Positions 18,507 to 28,873 of a stretch of DNA of 64,000 nt are shown here, in pieces. The DNA comes from Rickettsia rickettsii (GTDB lineage: Bacteria > Pseudomonadota > Alphaproteobacteria > Rickettsiales > Rickettsiaceae), in contig NZ_CP018914.1 of NCBI RefSeq assembly GCF_001951015.1, positions 1,076,001 through 1,140,000 of the forward strand, in the 5' to 3' direction. The notes below the pieces were generated by a model. It had not been told where the DNA came from. It worked only from the letters and a program-made list of their open reading frames with translations, and did not search any database. Made by a program: the position numbers and the translations under genes. Positions within the stretch are counted from its first letter, which is position 1, and the number at the start of each line of letters is the position of its first letter.

Positions 18507-19346
18507 TTACTCCTTAGGCAATAATACTTGTACAAATTCCGTTTTAGATAGATCAGCTGCTACGTTTACCATAACATCATGTTCTGTCACTTTAGACACA
18601 TAGCCCACTAAAATACCTGCAGGATAAATATTACCGTATCCAGAGGTTACTATCTCCTCATCTTGCTGTACTAAATGATTGTTAGGCAAGTATAAAATTT
18701 TACTATTATTATTATTACCTGCTAAAATACCTTGTTCTCTTGAAGAATTAGCTTTAATAGGTATTCTAGAATTAACATCGCTAATTAACATTACTTTCGC
18801 ATAATTATTACTCACTTCTATTACTTTTCCTACTAATTTTCCTGCATTAACAACGATTTGATCAGGTTCAATGCCTTGCTTTTTACCTGCAGAAATCAAA
18901 GCAGTTCTAGAAAAGGGATTAAAGGAAACACTCAGTAATTTAGTAGTAATATATTCAAATTCTTCTTCCTCAGCAATCGTTAACAAATCTTTTAATGCAA
19001 TGTTTTCGGCTCTTACCAATTCTACTTCACTTTGTAAATGTTGTAATCTTGCTATCTCAAGTTTAAGTTCTATATTTTTTCGTTCTAAATCTTGAAAATA
19101 AACAAATTTTTGTGTTATTGAATTTATATATTCAAATATATCTTCATACACTGCTAAACCGATTGATACTATACTACCGGTTACTTCAAGTGATATACTA
19201 GATATTTTTTTAGGTGTAGCAAAAAATAAATATACAGACAATCCAAGCCCAAATATAACAAAAAAACGCTTAAGAGTATTTGATATTATTCTTATTAATT
19301 CTAATGAATTTGAAGAATTTTTTACTCTATTTGCAAGTATTGCCAT
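18507..19346 (-). CDS. mreC: Rod shape-determining protein MreC
   Basis: An inner-membrane bitopic protein of the elongasome that links MreB to periplasmic cell-wall synthases. The 279-aa product has an N-terminal membrane helix at about 28-45 (RFFVIFGLGLSVYLFFATPK), a coiled coil at about 85-120 (DLERKNIELKLEIARLQHLQ) and the MreC beta domain from about 125 to the end (GILVGYV, the conserved YPAGILVG). It starts 2 bp after the mreB stop, so mreB-mreC form an operon. mreD is not adjacent; a repeat block follows. Confidence 0.95.
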   Translation of the reverse strand: MAILANRVKNSSNSLELIRIISNTLKRFFVIFGLGLSVYLFFATPKKISSISLEVTGSIVSIGLAVYEDIFEYINSITQKFVYFQDLERKNIELKLEIARLQHLQSEVELVRAENIALKDLLTIAEEEEFEYITTKLLSVSFNPFSRTALISAGKKQGIEPDQIVVNAGKLVGKVIEVSNNYAKVMLISDVNSRIPIKANSSREQGILAGNNNNSKILYLPNNHLVQQDEEIVTSGYGNIYPAGILVGYVSKVTEHDVMVNVAADLSKTEFVQVLLPKE

Positions 19347-19348
19347 TT

Positions 19349-20410
<1,062 letters not shown>

Positions 20411-20426
20411 CTAAAAACACTTCTAT

Positions 20427-20459
20427 AGAACTGTTAACAAAATAAACAGTCCCATAGTA
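20427..20459. repeat. Short palindrome upstream of mreB
   Basis: CTATAGAACTGTT and AACAGTCCCATAG are inverted around AACAAAATA. The arms resemble those of the longer palindrome at 8633-8702. Its position 38 bp before the mreB start could also make it a regulatory hairpin. Confidence 0.4.
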
Positions 20460-20464
20460 AATAA

Positions 20465-20608
20465 AAATTTGATATAGACGAAGTTTAATTTGGAAAAGAG
20501 CAAGAAGCCTCGGAATTTTTGACCGCAGCGTAGAATACTAAGTGAGGATCAACAATGAGAAGCGACAATGCCAATTTTTCAAATTAAACTTCGTCTATAT
20601 CAAATTTC
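20465..20608. repeat. Palindromic repeat between mreB and lptG
   Basis: AATTTGATATAGACGAAGTT at the left is mirrored by AACTTCGTCTATATCAAATT at the right, a very good 20-bp inverted pair. It belongs to the same family as 12373-12491. Its right arm includes the stop codon of the minus-strand lptG. Confidence 0.85.
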
Positions 20609-21688
20609 TTTATAATGTAACATAATAAAGTTACTAATAAAAAATATTAGCATACTAGGTAATAAAATAGCAGCAATTAAAGACAAATTATTATAAGTAA
20701 GTATTTTTAATAATATTTCTGATAACGAATATGCTATAAAACCTGAAAATAAACCTAATAGCAGTATTTTTTCTTGGGAATTATCACGCTGTTTAAGACT
20801 AATAAAACAACTTGCTAAAATTACGGTTGCCATCATCATTATAGGCTTAAATAATTGCTTGTAATAATAAATTTGATAATTAATAGCCGGTAAACCTGAA
20901 TTTAATAATTCATTAATTAATTTAGGTAAAGCCCAAATAGAAACCATTTCAGGACGAATAAATTTATTTACTAAACTATTAATTGATAAATTTGTCTGCA
21001 TAGTTAAATTATTGTAAGCCTTAGTTTCTTCTTTTGTAAAAACCTTAACTCTACTTAAATGTAACATTTTATTTTCAATAATACCGTATAATGCATCAAT
21101 TCTCTTTAAAAAAGAATTATTATGATCAACAAATAAAATTGTAATATTATTTAATTTTTTCTCGGCAACATTAATAAATTGTGTTTGGATAATTTGAGTT
21201 TCATCATTTAAAGATTCAAAAAATAATAAGCCTGATTTAGATATTATACCCTCACTCAAGGCTTTTTTAGTTAGTTTTGCTTCTAATAACTCATATTTTT
21301 GTAAGCCTATAGTACTGATAGGATTCAATATAGTCGTAAAAACTATACCTAACATTAAAGTTACAATACATGGAATAACAAGCACTTGCCAAATATGAAT
21401 ACCGCTAGATAACATAGCCGTTAATTCATTATTTTTTGTTAGATTTCTAAGAAAAAATAACATAGCGGTAAAACTAATTAATGAAGATACTTGACCTAGT
21501 AAATAAGGAATCTTATATAAGATAAGTCTCAAAAAAAAACTAAAAGGAACATAAATATTTTTGAATTTTTGTAAAAGATCAAAAACATTTGAGATAATTA
21601 ATAGCCCGATTAAAAGAAATAATATAATAAAGAAACACTTAGAATATAATTTAGTAAGATACCAAGAAAGTGTTTTTAGATTAATCAT
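20600..21688 (-). CDS. lptG: LPS export ABC transporter permease LptG (YjgP/YjgQ family)
   Basis: One of the two inner-membrane permeases which, with LptB2, extract LPS and push it along the LptCA bridge. The 362-aa product has the family's layout: three N-terminal helices (about 15-35, 50-70 and 98-120), a periplasmic beta-jellyroll (about 130-265) and three C-terminal helices (about 275-355). GQVSSLISFTAMLFFLRNLT and NELTAMLSSGI are the family signature. LptF is also possible, but the length and position favour LptG. The C-terminus KEI and stop lie in the repeat arm at 20600, so the tail may be slightly altered. Confidence 0.8.
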   Translation of the reverse strand: MINLKTLSWYLTKLYSKCFFIILFLLIGLLIISNVFDLLQKFKNIYVPFSFFLRLILYKIPYLLGQVSSLISFTAMLFFLRNLTKNNELTAMLSSGIHIWQVLVIPCIVTLMLGIVFTTILNPISTIGLQKYELLEAKLTKKALSEGIISKSGLLFFESLNDETQIIQTQFINVAEKKLNNITILFVDHNNSFLKRIDALYGIIENKMLHLSRVKVFTKEETKAYNNLTMQTNLSINSLVNKFIRPEMVSIWALPKLINELLNSGLPAINYQIYYYKQLFKPIMMMATVILASCFISLKQRDNSQEKILLLGLFSGFIAYSLSEILLKILTYNNLSLIAAILLPSMLIFFISNFIMLHYKEI

Positions 21689-21729
21689 TATAAATTCAGT
21701 GCTAATGCGAATTTAAATAAGAATTTGTG

Positions 21730-21806
21730 TGGTGGGGCTGGTAGGACTTGAACCTACGACCACACCGTTATGAGCGGCGTGCTCTAACCAACTGAGCTAC
21801 AGCCCC
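21730..21806 (-). tRNA. tRNA with CAT anticodon (elongator Met or Ile2)
   Basis: On the minus strand GGGGCTG at 21806 pairs with CAGCCCC, then come discriminator A and an encoded CCA (21732-21730). The D arm GCTCAGTTGGTTAGAGC, the anticodon stem CGCCG/CGGTG with loop CTCATAA, and the T arm GTAGG-TTCAAGT-CCTAC are all complete. The anticodon CAT with G1-C72 excludes the initiator. Deciding between elongator Met and lysidine-modified Ile2 needs a model comparison. Confidence 0.95.
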
Positions 21807-21910
21807 TTTTCATTTGAAATTTATATAATTATTATGCAGTTAAGTCTAGTAAAATTTTTATATTTTTGAGGTATCGCCTAAAAAACAGGACAATATGATT
21901 CAGTGTTTTC

Positions 21911-22006
21911 ATCATTGTGAGGAATTACAAAGTAATTGACAAAGCAATCTCAGGAGTTTGTTTTTATTTCATGAGATTGCCACGCAGCCTATGGCTTGCA
22001 ATGACG
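21911..22006. repeat. Palindromic repeat ('tcattgtgaggaatta ... gcaatgacgg')
   Basis: A copy of the family at 4781, about 96 bp, with inverted ends ATCATTGTGAGGAA and TTGCAATGACGG and the internal GCAATCTCAGGAGTTTG / TTTCATGAGATTGCC pair. The 21807-22060 gap otherwise holds nothing. Confidence 0.8.
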
Positions 22007-22060
22007 GTTTGGTATCCACGCATCAACGCTTTCGCAATAATAACATCAAGTTATAAGTAA

Positions 22061-22092
22061 AAAAAAGGCCAAGTAGTAAACTCGACCTTTTA
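22061..22092 (-). terminator. Intrinsic terminator of pal
   Basis: Read on the minus strand, AAAGGTCGAGT and ACTTGGCCTTT pair over 11 positions (two G-T) around TTACT and run into seven T. It lies 24 bp after the pal stop. Confidence 0.75.
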
Positions 22093-22116
22093 GGATACTA
22101 TAATCAGTAAATAATT

Positions 22117-22584
22117 TTAGTGGTGTAAAACTGTTACAGCTCTACGATTATAGGCAAAAGCTTCTTCAGTATTACCCATCATAGCAGGTCTATCTTTACC
22201 ATAAGAGATTGTATTTAATCTGTTATGATCGATTCCTTTATGAGCTAAGAATTTTTTCGCTGCTGCTGCTCTTCTTTCACCTAAACCTAAGTTATATTCT
22301 TTGGTACCTCTTTCATCGCAATGTCCTTCAACAGTAACTTTTACTTCAGGATGCTTTGATAACCAGCAAGCTTGTCTCTCTAGGGCTTCTTTAGCCTTTG
22401 GTGATAAATCAGAGCTATCAAAAGCAAACCATACTGCATTTCCTGCATGCTTCTCGAAATCTTTCATTAATGAAGTTTCTTCACTTTGGTTCATATTACC
22501 GTCAAATTGCGGTGCTCTTTTTGTTGTATTACACCCTGCAAGCATACATAATGCAAGAAAAGCTAATGTAATTTTTGTTTTCAT
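22117..22584 (-). CDS. pal: Peptidoglycan-associated lipoprotein Pal
   Basis: Anchors the outer membrane to peptidoglycan as part of the Tol-Pal system. The 155-aa product has a lipoprotein signal with lipobox LAGC (lipidated Cys about residue 18), a short linker and an OmpA-like peptidoglycan-binding domain (about 48-155) with VEGHCDERGTKEYNLGLGE and the diaminopimelate-binding Asp/Arg in it. CAAGGAGTTT precedes the ATG at a good distance. tolB is not adjacent. It is monocistronic, with a terminator downstream. Confidence 0.96.
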   Translation of the reverse strand: MKTKITLAFLALCMLAGCNTTKRAPQFDGNMNQSEETSLMKDFEKHAGNAVWFAFDSSDLSPKAKEALERQACWLSKHPEVKVTVEGHCDERGTKEYNLGLGERRAAAAKKFLAHKGIDHNRLNTISYGKDRPAMMGNTEEAFAYNRRAVTVLHH

Positions 22585-22784
22585 AATTAAACTCCTTGAG
22601 ATTATAATTTATTAATATTGAATTCATTTTAGCTAGTCATAAAACTAAACTAACCAAAAGCTATGTGAGTTAGTATATATCATTATTTTATTAGTTTAAA
22701 GGCTAAAATATTATAAAATGCAATTACTCATGTATAAATGTGGTAAAAATATCATTTAATACAAGTATATACTTTGGATAAATA

Positions 22785-22907
22785 GATAGATGCAGTTTAA
22801 TGAGGAAAAGAGGAATCGATTTTGAAGCTTATAACCGCAGCGTATATATAATATGTGAGAATTATAAGCAAATAAGTAGTGTTGCCAATTTTTCAAATAG
22901 ACATCTT
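22785..22907. repeat. Degenerate palindromic repeat abutting an RPE-1 copy
   Basis: AGATGCAGTTTAATGAGGAA on the left and GCCAATTTTTCAAATAGACAT on the right (read as two parts) are relatives of the arms at 20465-20608, and 'ccgcagcgtatatataatatgtgag' is the core. It ends where the RPE-1 element begins. Confidence 0.6.
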
Positions 22908-23045
22908 CAGAAACTCGCTTATAGAGAGGAATTTGAAGGAGACACGGCACGCAGAACCGCAGCGTACATAGAGGTACGTGAGGATTCGAGTACAGGATCA
23001 ACGTACAAATTACCTCTAGTAGTAGAGTTTCCAAAGATGTCTAAT
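22905..23045 (+). repeat. Full-length RPE-1 type element, intergenic
   Basis: From CTTCAGAAACTCGCTTATAG to AGTTTCCAAAGATGTCTA it reads through without a stop ([20 protein letters not shown] then [19 protein letters not shown]), the known RPE-1 peptide. It is the complete form of the element that is inserted, shortened, in gmk. It lies just after the fabH stop. Confidence 0.9.
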
Positions 23046-23058
23046 AAAACGAGTATAT

Positions 23059-24015
23059 TCACCATCTAATGAATGCACTGCCCCAAGTAAGACCTGCACC
23101 GATAGCTGAAAATAGTAGAATATCACCTTTTTTTATTTTGCCTGATGCTTTGAGAGTACTCAAAGCAAGCGGAATAGAAGCAGCAGAGCAGTTAGCATGT
23201 TTGTCTACGGTTTTCACTACTTTATGCTCTTCTATATTTAATAGTTCAGCGAGTTTATTTATAATACGGATATTTGCTTGATGAGGTATAAAATAATCAA
23301 TATCGCTTACACTGAATTGATTAGCATGCAGTAAATCTTTTATAGATTGTTGCATTTTTTCTATTGCATGACGAAATAATTTTTGCCCCTGCATAACTAT
23401 TTTGCCACTAATACCGTTCATACTTACACCACCGTTTGTGTATAATATTTCATCATAATCAGCACCGCTTGAGAAGATATTACTATCTATTAAACCGGAA
23501 TCATCACTACTACGCTGTAATATTACGCTACCGGCCCCATCACCGAATAAAACGCAAGTAGTCCTATCATTCCAATCTAATAACGACGTCATTTTCTCGG
23601 CTCCTATAAGCAAAATAGTTTTATATTTATCTGATGAGATAAGAGAATTTGCTACTTGTAAACCATAAACAAAGCCGGCACATACTGCTTGTAAATCAAA
23701 AGACGGTATATTAGTTAAACCAAGATAACCTTGAAGCTTAGAGGCAACCGAAGGGAAGCTATTATCGGGAGTAGTAGTACATGTAATAATTAAATCAATA
23801 TCATTTACCGATATCCCTGCATCTGCTATAGCTTTTTCAGCTGATTTTAAAGCAAGATGGGAAGTATATTCTGTATCACCTGCTATATGACGCTGCGTAA
23901 TACCTGTTCTTGTTCTAATCCATTCATCGTTAGTATCTACGAATTTTGCAAGCTCATCATTACTAACTATTTTTGAAGGAAGATACCCGCCGCAACCAAT
24001 AATTTTACAGGTCAT
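23059..24015 (-). CDS. fabH: 3-oxoacyl-[acyl-carrier-protein] synthase III FabH
   Basis: Starts fatty-acid synthesis by condensing acetyl-CoA with malonyl-ACP. The 318-aa product has the catalytic Cys in [12 protein letters not shown] (about residue 113), His in [12 protein letters not shown] and Asn in [14 protein letters not shown]. It starts 7 bp after the rpmF stop, so the two are co-transcribed. In E. coli and many relatives plsX lies between rpmF and fabH; here no plsX is present between them. Confidence 0.96.
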   Translation of the reverse strand: MTCKIIGCGGYLPSKIVSNDELAKFVDTNDEWIRTRTGITQRHIAGDTEYTSHLALKSAEKAIADAGISVNDIDLIITCTTTPDNSFPSVASKLQGYLGLTNIPSFDLQAVCAGFVYGLQVANSLISSDKYKTILLIGAEKMTSLLDWNDRTTCVLFGDGAGSVILQRSSDDSGLIDSNIFSSGADYDEILYTNGGVSMNGISGKIVMQGQKLFRHAIEKMQQSIKDLLHANQFSVSDIDYFIPHQANIRIINKLAELLNIEEHKVVKTVDKHANCSAASIPLALSTLKASGKIKKGDILLFSAIGAGLTWGSAFIRW

Positions 24016-24022
24016 AAATCTT

Positions 24023-24223
24023 TTAGGCTACTTCTTCTTCAGTTTTAATTTTCTTTGTTACTACTAGACGATTATTATAAGTACCGTCGACTAAAGAAAC
24101 GTGATGCGGAAGCTTATATTCACCGGTTTGCGAATCAACTATTACGTTAACTTTGCCAAGTGCTAAGTGCGAACGTCTCATATTACGTCTTGATTTTGAT
24201 GTTTTTTTCTTTGGAACTGCCAT
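24023..24223 (-). CDS. rpmF: 50S ribosomal protein L32
   Basis: A small protein of the large ribosomal subunit. The 66-aa product begins [20 protein letters not shown], the bacterial L32 signature. The zinc-binding cysteines found in some L32 forms are absent, as in other alphaproteobacteria. It is the first gene of an rpmF-fabH pair and is divergent from bamE. GAGAGGCTAATA precedes the ATG. Confidence 0.96.
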
Positions 24224-24318
24224 TATTAGCCTCTCTAAATATAAATTAAAAAGTATTTGTCAAATTAGTGAAGCAGTATATTATAATCTTGTAATAAAAT
24301 CTAGATAAAATTAAACTT

Positions 24319-24792
24319 ATGAAAATTTTTATAACATACATTTTTAGTATATTAGCCTTTTTTTCCTTAAGCGGCTGCAAAACTATCGAAAATAGAGGGC
24401 AATCTATAGATGATTCGGCACTTGTAAAATTAGAGTCTAAAAAACTAAATAAAACAGAAGTCGTAGAGTTAATAGGTACGCCTACTATAGTACCGGAATA
24501 TTCCCAAAATACCTGGTATTATGTTGAAAGAGTTATGTCTCAAAGAGCTTGGCTCAATCCAAAAATTGAAAAGCAGAAGATAGTAAAAATTACGTTTGAT
24601 GCTAATAACTTTATGCAGGAAGTAGTAGTAATAGATGATTCTCATAGACAAGATATAGAAATAGTCCATGAATATACTAGGACATATGGAACAGAACTTA
24701 ACGGACTACAAAAATTTGTTAAAAATTTAGGTAGATTCAATAAAACCATTGACGGAAATAAAAACAAAAGCAAAAATAAGAAAAAGAGATAA
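24319..24792 (+). CDS. bamE: Outer-membrane assembly lipoprotein BamE (SmpA/OmlA)
   Basis: A small lipoprotein subunit of the BAM complex that inserts beta-barrel proteins. The 157-aa product has a lipoprotein signal ending FSLSGC (Cys about residue 20) and the SmpA/OmlA domain (KLNKTEVVELIGTPTIVPEY, then NTWYYVERVM). It has a Lys/Asn-rich tail (NKNKSKNKKKR) typical of AT-rich drift. It is followed by a palindromic repeat, then ftsY. Confidence 0.85.
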   Translation: MKIFITYIFSILAFFSLSGCKTIENRGQSIDDSALVKLESKKLNKTEVVELIGTPTIVPEYSQNTWYYVERVMSQRAWLNPKIEKQKIVKITFDANNFMQEVVVIDDSHRQDIEIVHEYTRTYGTELNGLQKFVKNLGRFNKTIDGNKNKSKNKKKR

Positions 24793-24840
24793 GTACCTTA
24801 GTCATCATTGCAAGATGGCTTATCTGTGTAGATACCTAAT

Positions 24841-24942
24841 CGTCATTGCGAGCCATAGGCTGCGTGGCAATCTCATGAAATAACAACAAACTCCTGAGAT
24901 TGCTTCGTCAATTACTTACGTAATTTCCTCGCAATTACGATT
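24841..24942. repeat. Palindromic repeat upstream of ftsY
   Basis: CGTCATTGCGAGCCATAGGC at the start and TTTCCTCGCAATTACGA at the end are inverted. The sequence is almost the same as at 25944-26046, so ftsY is flanked by two copies in the same orientation. Confidence 0.85.
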
Positions 24943-24995
24943 TGATACTCATGCAGGCGTAACACCAACATCCATAAAACAAAAAACTATCTAAT

Positions 24996-25907
24996 ATGAT
25001 TTCGATATTTAGTAAATTAAAACAAAGTTTATCTAAAACTTCTAATAAAATATCGGAAGGTATCGACAAAATATTTTACAAGAAAAAATTAGATGCAGAA
25101 ACTCTAGAAGCGCTAGAAGAGCTACTTATCTCAAGTGATATGAGTGTTTTGGTAGTAACTAATATTATTGAAGAATTTAAAAAGGTAAAATTTGACAAAG
25201 AAATAGATAGTGATACAGTAAAAGAAGCCCTTGCTAAATTAATAGAGCAGCAGCTATCAAAATCAGAAATTCCTTTTACTTTAAGCGAAAATAAATTAAA
25301 CGTAATTTTAGTTTGCGGTGTTAACGGAGCAGGTAAAACCACGACTATAGGTAAGCTTGCTGCAATGTACTCGGCACAAGGTAAAAAAGTAGCAGTTGCA
25401 GCCTGCGATACTTTTAGAGCAGCTGCTGTAAATCAGCTAAGTACTTGGGCAGATAGAGCAAATGCACTACTTATTACCGGTGAAGAATCGGCTGACCCCG
25501 CAAGTGTTGCTTATCGCGGGATGGAAGAATCGATAAAACAAAATATCGATATACTTTTTATCGATACAGCAGGTAGGCTTCATAATAAGAAAAATTTGAT
25601 GGATGAACTGTCTAAGATTGTAAAAGTTATAAAAAAACTAGACGAGAATGCCCCCACTCATAGCGTTTTAGTCATTGATGCTATTACCGGACAAAATACC
25701 TATAACCAAGTAGAACATTTTAATGATGCTACTAATTTGACAGGGCTTATCGTGACTAAACTAGACGGCAGTGCTAAAGCGGGCGTAATTGTCGGAGTAG
25801 TACAAAAATTTAATTTACCCTTATACTTTATCGGTATAGGTGAGAAGATAGAGGACTTAAAAATATTCAACCAACATGATTTTGCTAGAAATATAGTGGG
25901 GTTGTGA
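24996..25907 (+). CDS. ftsY: Signal recognition particle receptor FtsY
   Basis: The SRP receptor GTPase that docks ribosome-SRP complexes at the inner membrane. The 303-aa product has the helical N domain (1-80) and G domain with G1 GVNGAGKTTTIGKLA, G2/I-box DTFRAAAVNQL, G3 DTAGRLHNK and G4 TKLDGSAKAG. It lacks the long acidic A domain of E. coli FtsY, as usual in alphaproteobacteria. Its flanks are two copies of the same palindromic repeat. Confidence 0.96.
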   Translation: MISIFSKLKQSLSKTSNKISEGIDKIFYKKKLDAETLEALEELLISSDMSVLVVTNIIEEFKKVKFDKEIDSDTVKEALAKLIEQQLSKSEIPFTLSENKLNVILVCGVNGAGKTTTIGKLAAMYSAQGKKVAVAACDTFRAAAVNQLSTWADRANALLITGEESADPASVAYRGMEESIKQNIDILFIDTAGRLHNKKNLMDELSKIVKVIKKLDENAPTHSVLVIDAITGQNTYNQVEHFNDATNLTGLIVTKLDGSAKAGVIVGVVQKFNLPLYFIGIGEKIEDLKIFNQHDFARNIVGL

Positions 25908-25943
25908 GGTTTTGCTACGTCATTGCCCGCACGAATATTGAGT

Positions 25944-26046
25944 TGTCATTGCGAGTAGCCGTAGGCTACACGGTAATCTCATGAAGTAATAATAAACTCC
26001 TGAGATTGCTTCGTCAATTACTTACGTAATTTCCTCGCAATTACGA
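25944..26046. repeat. Palindromic repeat between ftsY and polA
   Basis: The ends TGTCATTGCGAGTAGCC and CCTCGCAATTACGA are inverted. It is a near-identical sister of 24841-24942, including the run 'aaactcctgagattgcttcg'. Confidence 0.85.
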
Positions 26047-26070
26047 TCTAATTAAAAATAAAATCATAAA

Positions 26071-28698
26071 ATGACTCAAAAAAATACCTTATTGCTCATA
26101 GACGGATACGGATTTGTTTTTAGAGCCTATTATGCACAACAGCCTTTAACTTCACCAAAAGGCGAGCCTGTCGGTGCTCTTTACGGTTTTACTTCAATGC
26201 TGCTAAAATTACTGAGCGACTTTAAGCCTAAACATGTCGCTGTAGTATTTGACAGCGGCGGGAAAAATTTTCGCCATCAGATTTATCCCGACTATAAAGC
26301 TAACCGCCCTCCACCCCCTGAAGATTTAATTGTACAATTACCTTTAGTTCGTGATGTTGCAAGTAACTTAAATTTTCCTATTCTAGAGAAGAACGGTTAT
26401 GAAGCCGATGACATTATCGCAACCTTTGCTACTAAAACTGCTGCACTTGGCGAACATGTAGTCATTATCTCTTCCGATAAAGATTTATTACAGCTAATGA
26501 CTGAAAACATCAAGATATATGATCCGTTAAAAGGGAAATATATTACGGAGGATGATGTGGTTAAAAAATTTGGCACTACTTCTGATAAATTACGTGAAGT
26601 AATGGCTTTAATCGGCGATAGATCGGATAATATTCCGGGTGTACCATCTATTGGACCAAAAACTGCAAGTAGTCTTATAACACAATTTGGTTCTGTAGAA
26701 AATATATTTAACTCTTTAGACCAAGTCTCAAGCGTAAAACAACGTAAAACTTTACAAAATTCAAGAGAAACGGCGTTAATTTCATGGCAGTTAATAGGGC
26801 TTAATTCTAATGTTGATTTAGATTTTCAGCTAAATAATTTAGAATGGTCACCTCCAAATAGCGATAAATTAACAGGATTTTTACAGGAATACGGTTTTAG
26901 ATCTTTATATAAAAGAGTAGAAAATTTATTGGATATTAAAATTAACGACTACAAAGAGATAGCAGATAATAAAGTAACGGAAATAAAAGAAATTAATAAT
27001 GCTAATGAGTTAGCAGACTTTGCTAAAGAAGCCACGAAAATAGGAATATTCGGGATATATTTATTACAGCATAAAGGAGCTAATCTTGCTTTTATTTTAT
27101 CACTGCAAAACCAAAGCTATATTATTAAAATTTCAAACACTTTTCATGATCTATTTTCTTATAATACTAAAACTAATAACAACTGGTTTTCGGATATAAT
27201 CTTCAATTTACTAACCGATAAATCCATAAAAAAAATTACTTACTCTCTTAAACCTCTACTTAAATTTTATGCAAACCAATCTCATGACATTAAGGCTATA
27301 GAAGATTTAGAATTAATGCAGTATGCGTTATCTGCCGGTTTATCACAGAAAAATTTATTTAAAGAAGTTTTGAAAGAAACTTGGATAGAAAATATAATTA
27401 TCGAATCAGCAAAAATAGTAATAAACTTTATCACACTTTATAAGCAAACTATATGGGAACTTAAAGACAACAAAACCTTTAGACTTTATAGCAACATTGA
27501 TTTACCTATTTGTTTTATTTTAGATAAAATGGAGAAAGTGGGTATTACAGTAGATGCTAATTACCTAAAACAATTATCCGCTGAATTTGGAACAGAAATT
27601 CTAAAACTTGAAGAAGAAATTTTTGCTCTTAGCGGAACCAAATTTAATATTGGTTCGCCAAAACAATTAGGCGAAATCTTATTCGAAAAAATGCAATTAC
27701 CTTTCGGTAAAGCTTCAGCTAAAGCAAGCTCTTACTCAACGGGAGCGGAAATATTAGAAAAACTTAGTGAGCATGGATATAATATTGCAGATTTGTTATT
27801 AAGATGGAGGCAACTAACAAAATTAAAGAATACCTACACCGATAGTTTGCCGAAACAGATAGATAATATAACACATAGAGTACATACGACATTTTTACAA
27901 ACTTCTACCACTACAGGAAGACTTAGCTCACAGGAACCTAATCTACAAAATGTACCTATTCGCTCTAGTGAGGGGAATCAAATCAGACAAGCTTTTATTG
28001 CTGAAGAAGGTTATAAATTAATATCTGCCGATTATTCTCAAATTGAGCTTAGAATATTAAGCCATATCGCAAATATAGATGCACTAAAACAAGCATTTAT
28101 CAATAAAGACGATATCCATACTCAAACTGCTTGTCAGATCTTTAACTTACAAAAACACGAACTAACTAGCGAACATAGGCGTAAAGCAAAAGCTATAAAT
28201 TTTGGTATCATTTACGGTATAAGTGCTTTTGGGCTTGCTAAGCAATTAAACGTTACTCACGGCGAAGCATCCGCATATATCAAGAAATATTTTGCTGAAT
28301 ATAAAGGAGTACAAGAATATATGGAGCAAACAAAAGCTTTTGCAAGTAGCAACGGCTATGTCACAAATTGCTTTGGCAGAAAATGTTTTGTACCTCTAAT
28401 TCATGATAAAAAGCTTAAACAATTCGCAGAACGTGCGGCTATTAATGCTCCGATTCAAGGCACTAATGCCGATATAATTAAAATTGCTATGATCAATCTA
28501 GATCAAGAAATAGAAAAACGTAAACTTAAAACAAGATTAGTACTGCAAATTCATGATGAATTACTATTTGAAGCACCGATTGATGAAGTAGAAATTATAA
28601 CACCTATTATTAAAAAAATCATGGAAAATTCTACTAATATGGATGTACCGATTATAACCGAAATTAGAGCAGGTAATAACTGGATGGAAATTCATTGA
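26071..28698 (+). CDS. polA: DNA polymerase I, without proofreading active site
   Basis: Fills gaps and removes RNA primers. The 875-aa product has the 5'-3' nuclease domain (about 1-285: [48 protein letters not shown]), a middle domain (about 300-480) and the polymerase domain with motif [14 protein letters not shown], motif [15 protein letters not shown] and motif [10 protein letters not shown]. The middle domain corresponds to the 3'-5' exonuclease, but the D-x-E of exo I is replaced in [15 protein letters not shown], and NLKYD-like exo II reads YSLKPLL, so metal-binding residues are gone and the domain should be structural only. It starts right after a repeat. Confidence 0.97.
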   Translation: MTQKNTLLLIDGYGFVFRAYYAQQPLTSPKGEPVGALYGFTSMLLKLLSDFKPKHVAVVFDSGGKNFRHQIYPDYKANRPPPPEDLIVQLPLVRDVASNLNFPILEKNGYEADDIIATFATKTAALGEHVVIISSDKDLLQLMTENIKIYDPLKGKYITEDDVVKKFGTTSDKLREVMALIGDRSDNIPGVPSIGPKTASSLITQFGSVENIFNSLDQVSSVKQRKTLQNSRETALISWQLIGLNSNVDLDFQLNNLEWSPPNSDKLTGFLQEYGFRSLYKRVENLLDIKINDYKEIADNKVTEIKEINNANELADFAKEATKIGIFGIYLLQHKGANLAFILSLQNQSYIIKISNTFHDLFSYNTKTNNNWFSDIIFNLLTDKSIKKITYSLKPLLKFYANQSHDIKAIEDLELMQYALSAGLSQKNLFKEVLKETWIENIIIESAKIVINFITLYKQTIWELKDNKTFRLYSNIDLPICFILDKMEKVGITVDANYLKQLSAEFGTEILKLEEEIFALSGTKFNIGSPKQLGEILFEKMQLPFGKASAKASSYSTGAEILEKLSEHGYNIADLLLRWRQLTKLKNTYTDSLPKQIDNITHRVHTTFLQTSTTTGRLSSQEPNLQNVPIRSSEGNQIRQAFIAEEGYKLISADYSQIELRILSHIANIDALKQAFINKDDIHTQTACQIFNLQKHELTSEHRRKAKAINFGIIYGISAFGLAKQLNVTHGEASAYIKKYFAEYKGVQEYMEQTKAFASSNGYVTNCFGRKCFVPLIHDKKLKQFAERAAINAPIQGTNADIIKIAMINLDQEIEKRKLKTRLVLQIHDELLFEAPIDEVEIITPIIKKIMENSTNMDVPIITEIRAGNNWMEIH

Positions 28699-28743
28699 AG
28701 GTATATCATTCCTAGCTAAAGGCGGTGTTATTGCATGACTTGC

Positions 28744-28783
28744 TGTCATTCCCGCAAAAGCGGGAATCCAGAAAAATAACTTC
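28744..28783. repeat. Half palindrome 'gtcattcccgcaaaagcgggaat' after polA
   Basis: GTCATTCCCGC and GCGGGAATCCAG form a short hairpin. The matching far arm of the family is not seen, so it is a fragment. It may act as a transcription barrier between polA and the metK remnant. Confidence 0.6.
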
Positions 28784-28873
28784 AACATATAATACAGTAT
28801 ACATATTTGATAAAATAAGCATATAAAAATATATTAATATAACAGTTGAAGAATTTTAAAAGGAGCGTAATGT

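Noticed and set aside
18400..18603. 67-aa ORF overlapping the mreC end
   Set aside because: It is made of repeat sequence and antisense mreC; no ribosome-binding site.
22800..23069. 89-aa ORF after pal
   Set aside because: It is the read-through translation of two repeats; RPE-1 is open by nature, so openness is no evidence for a gene.
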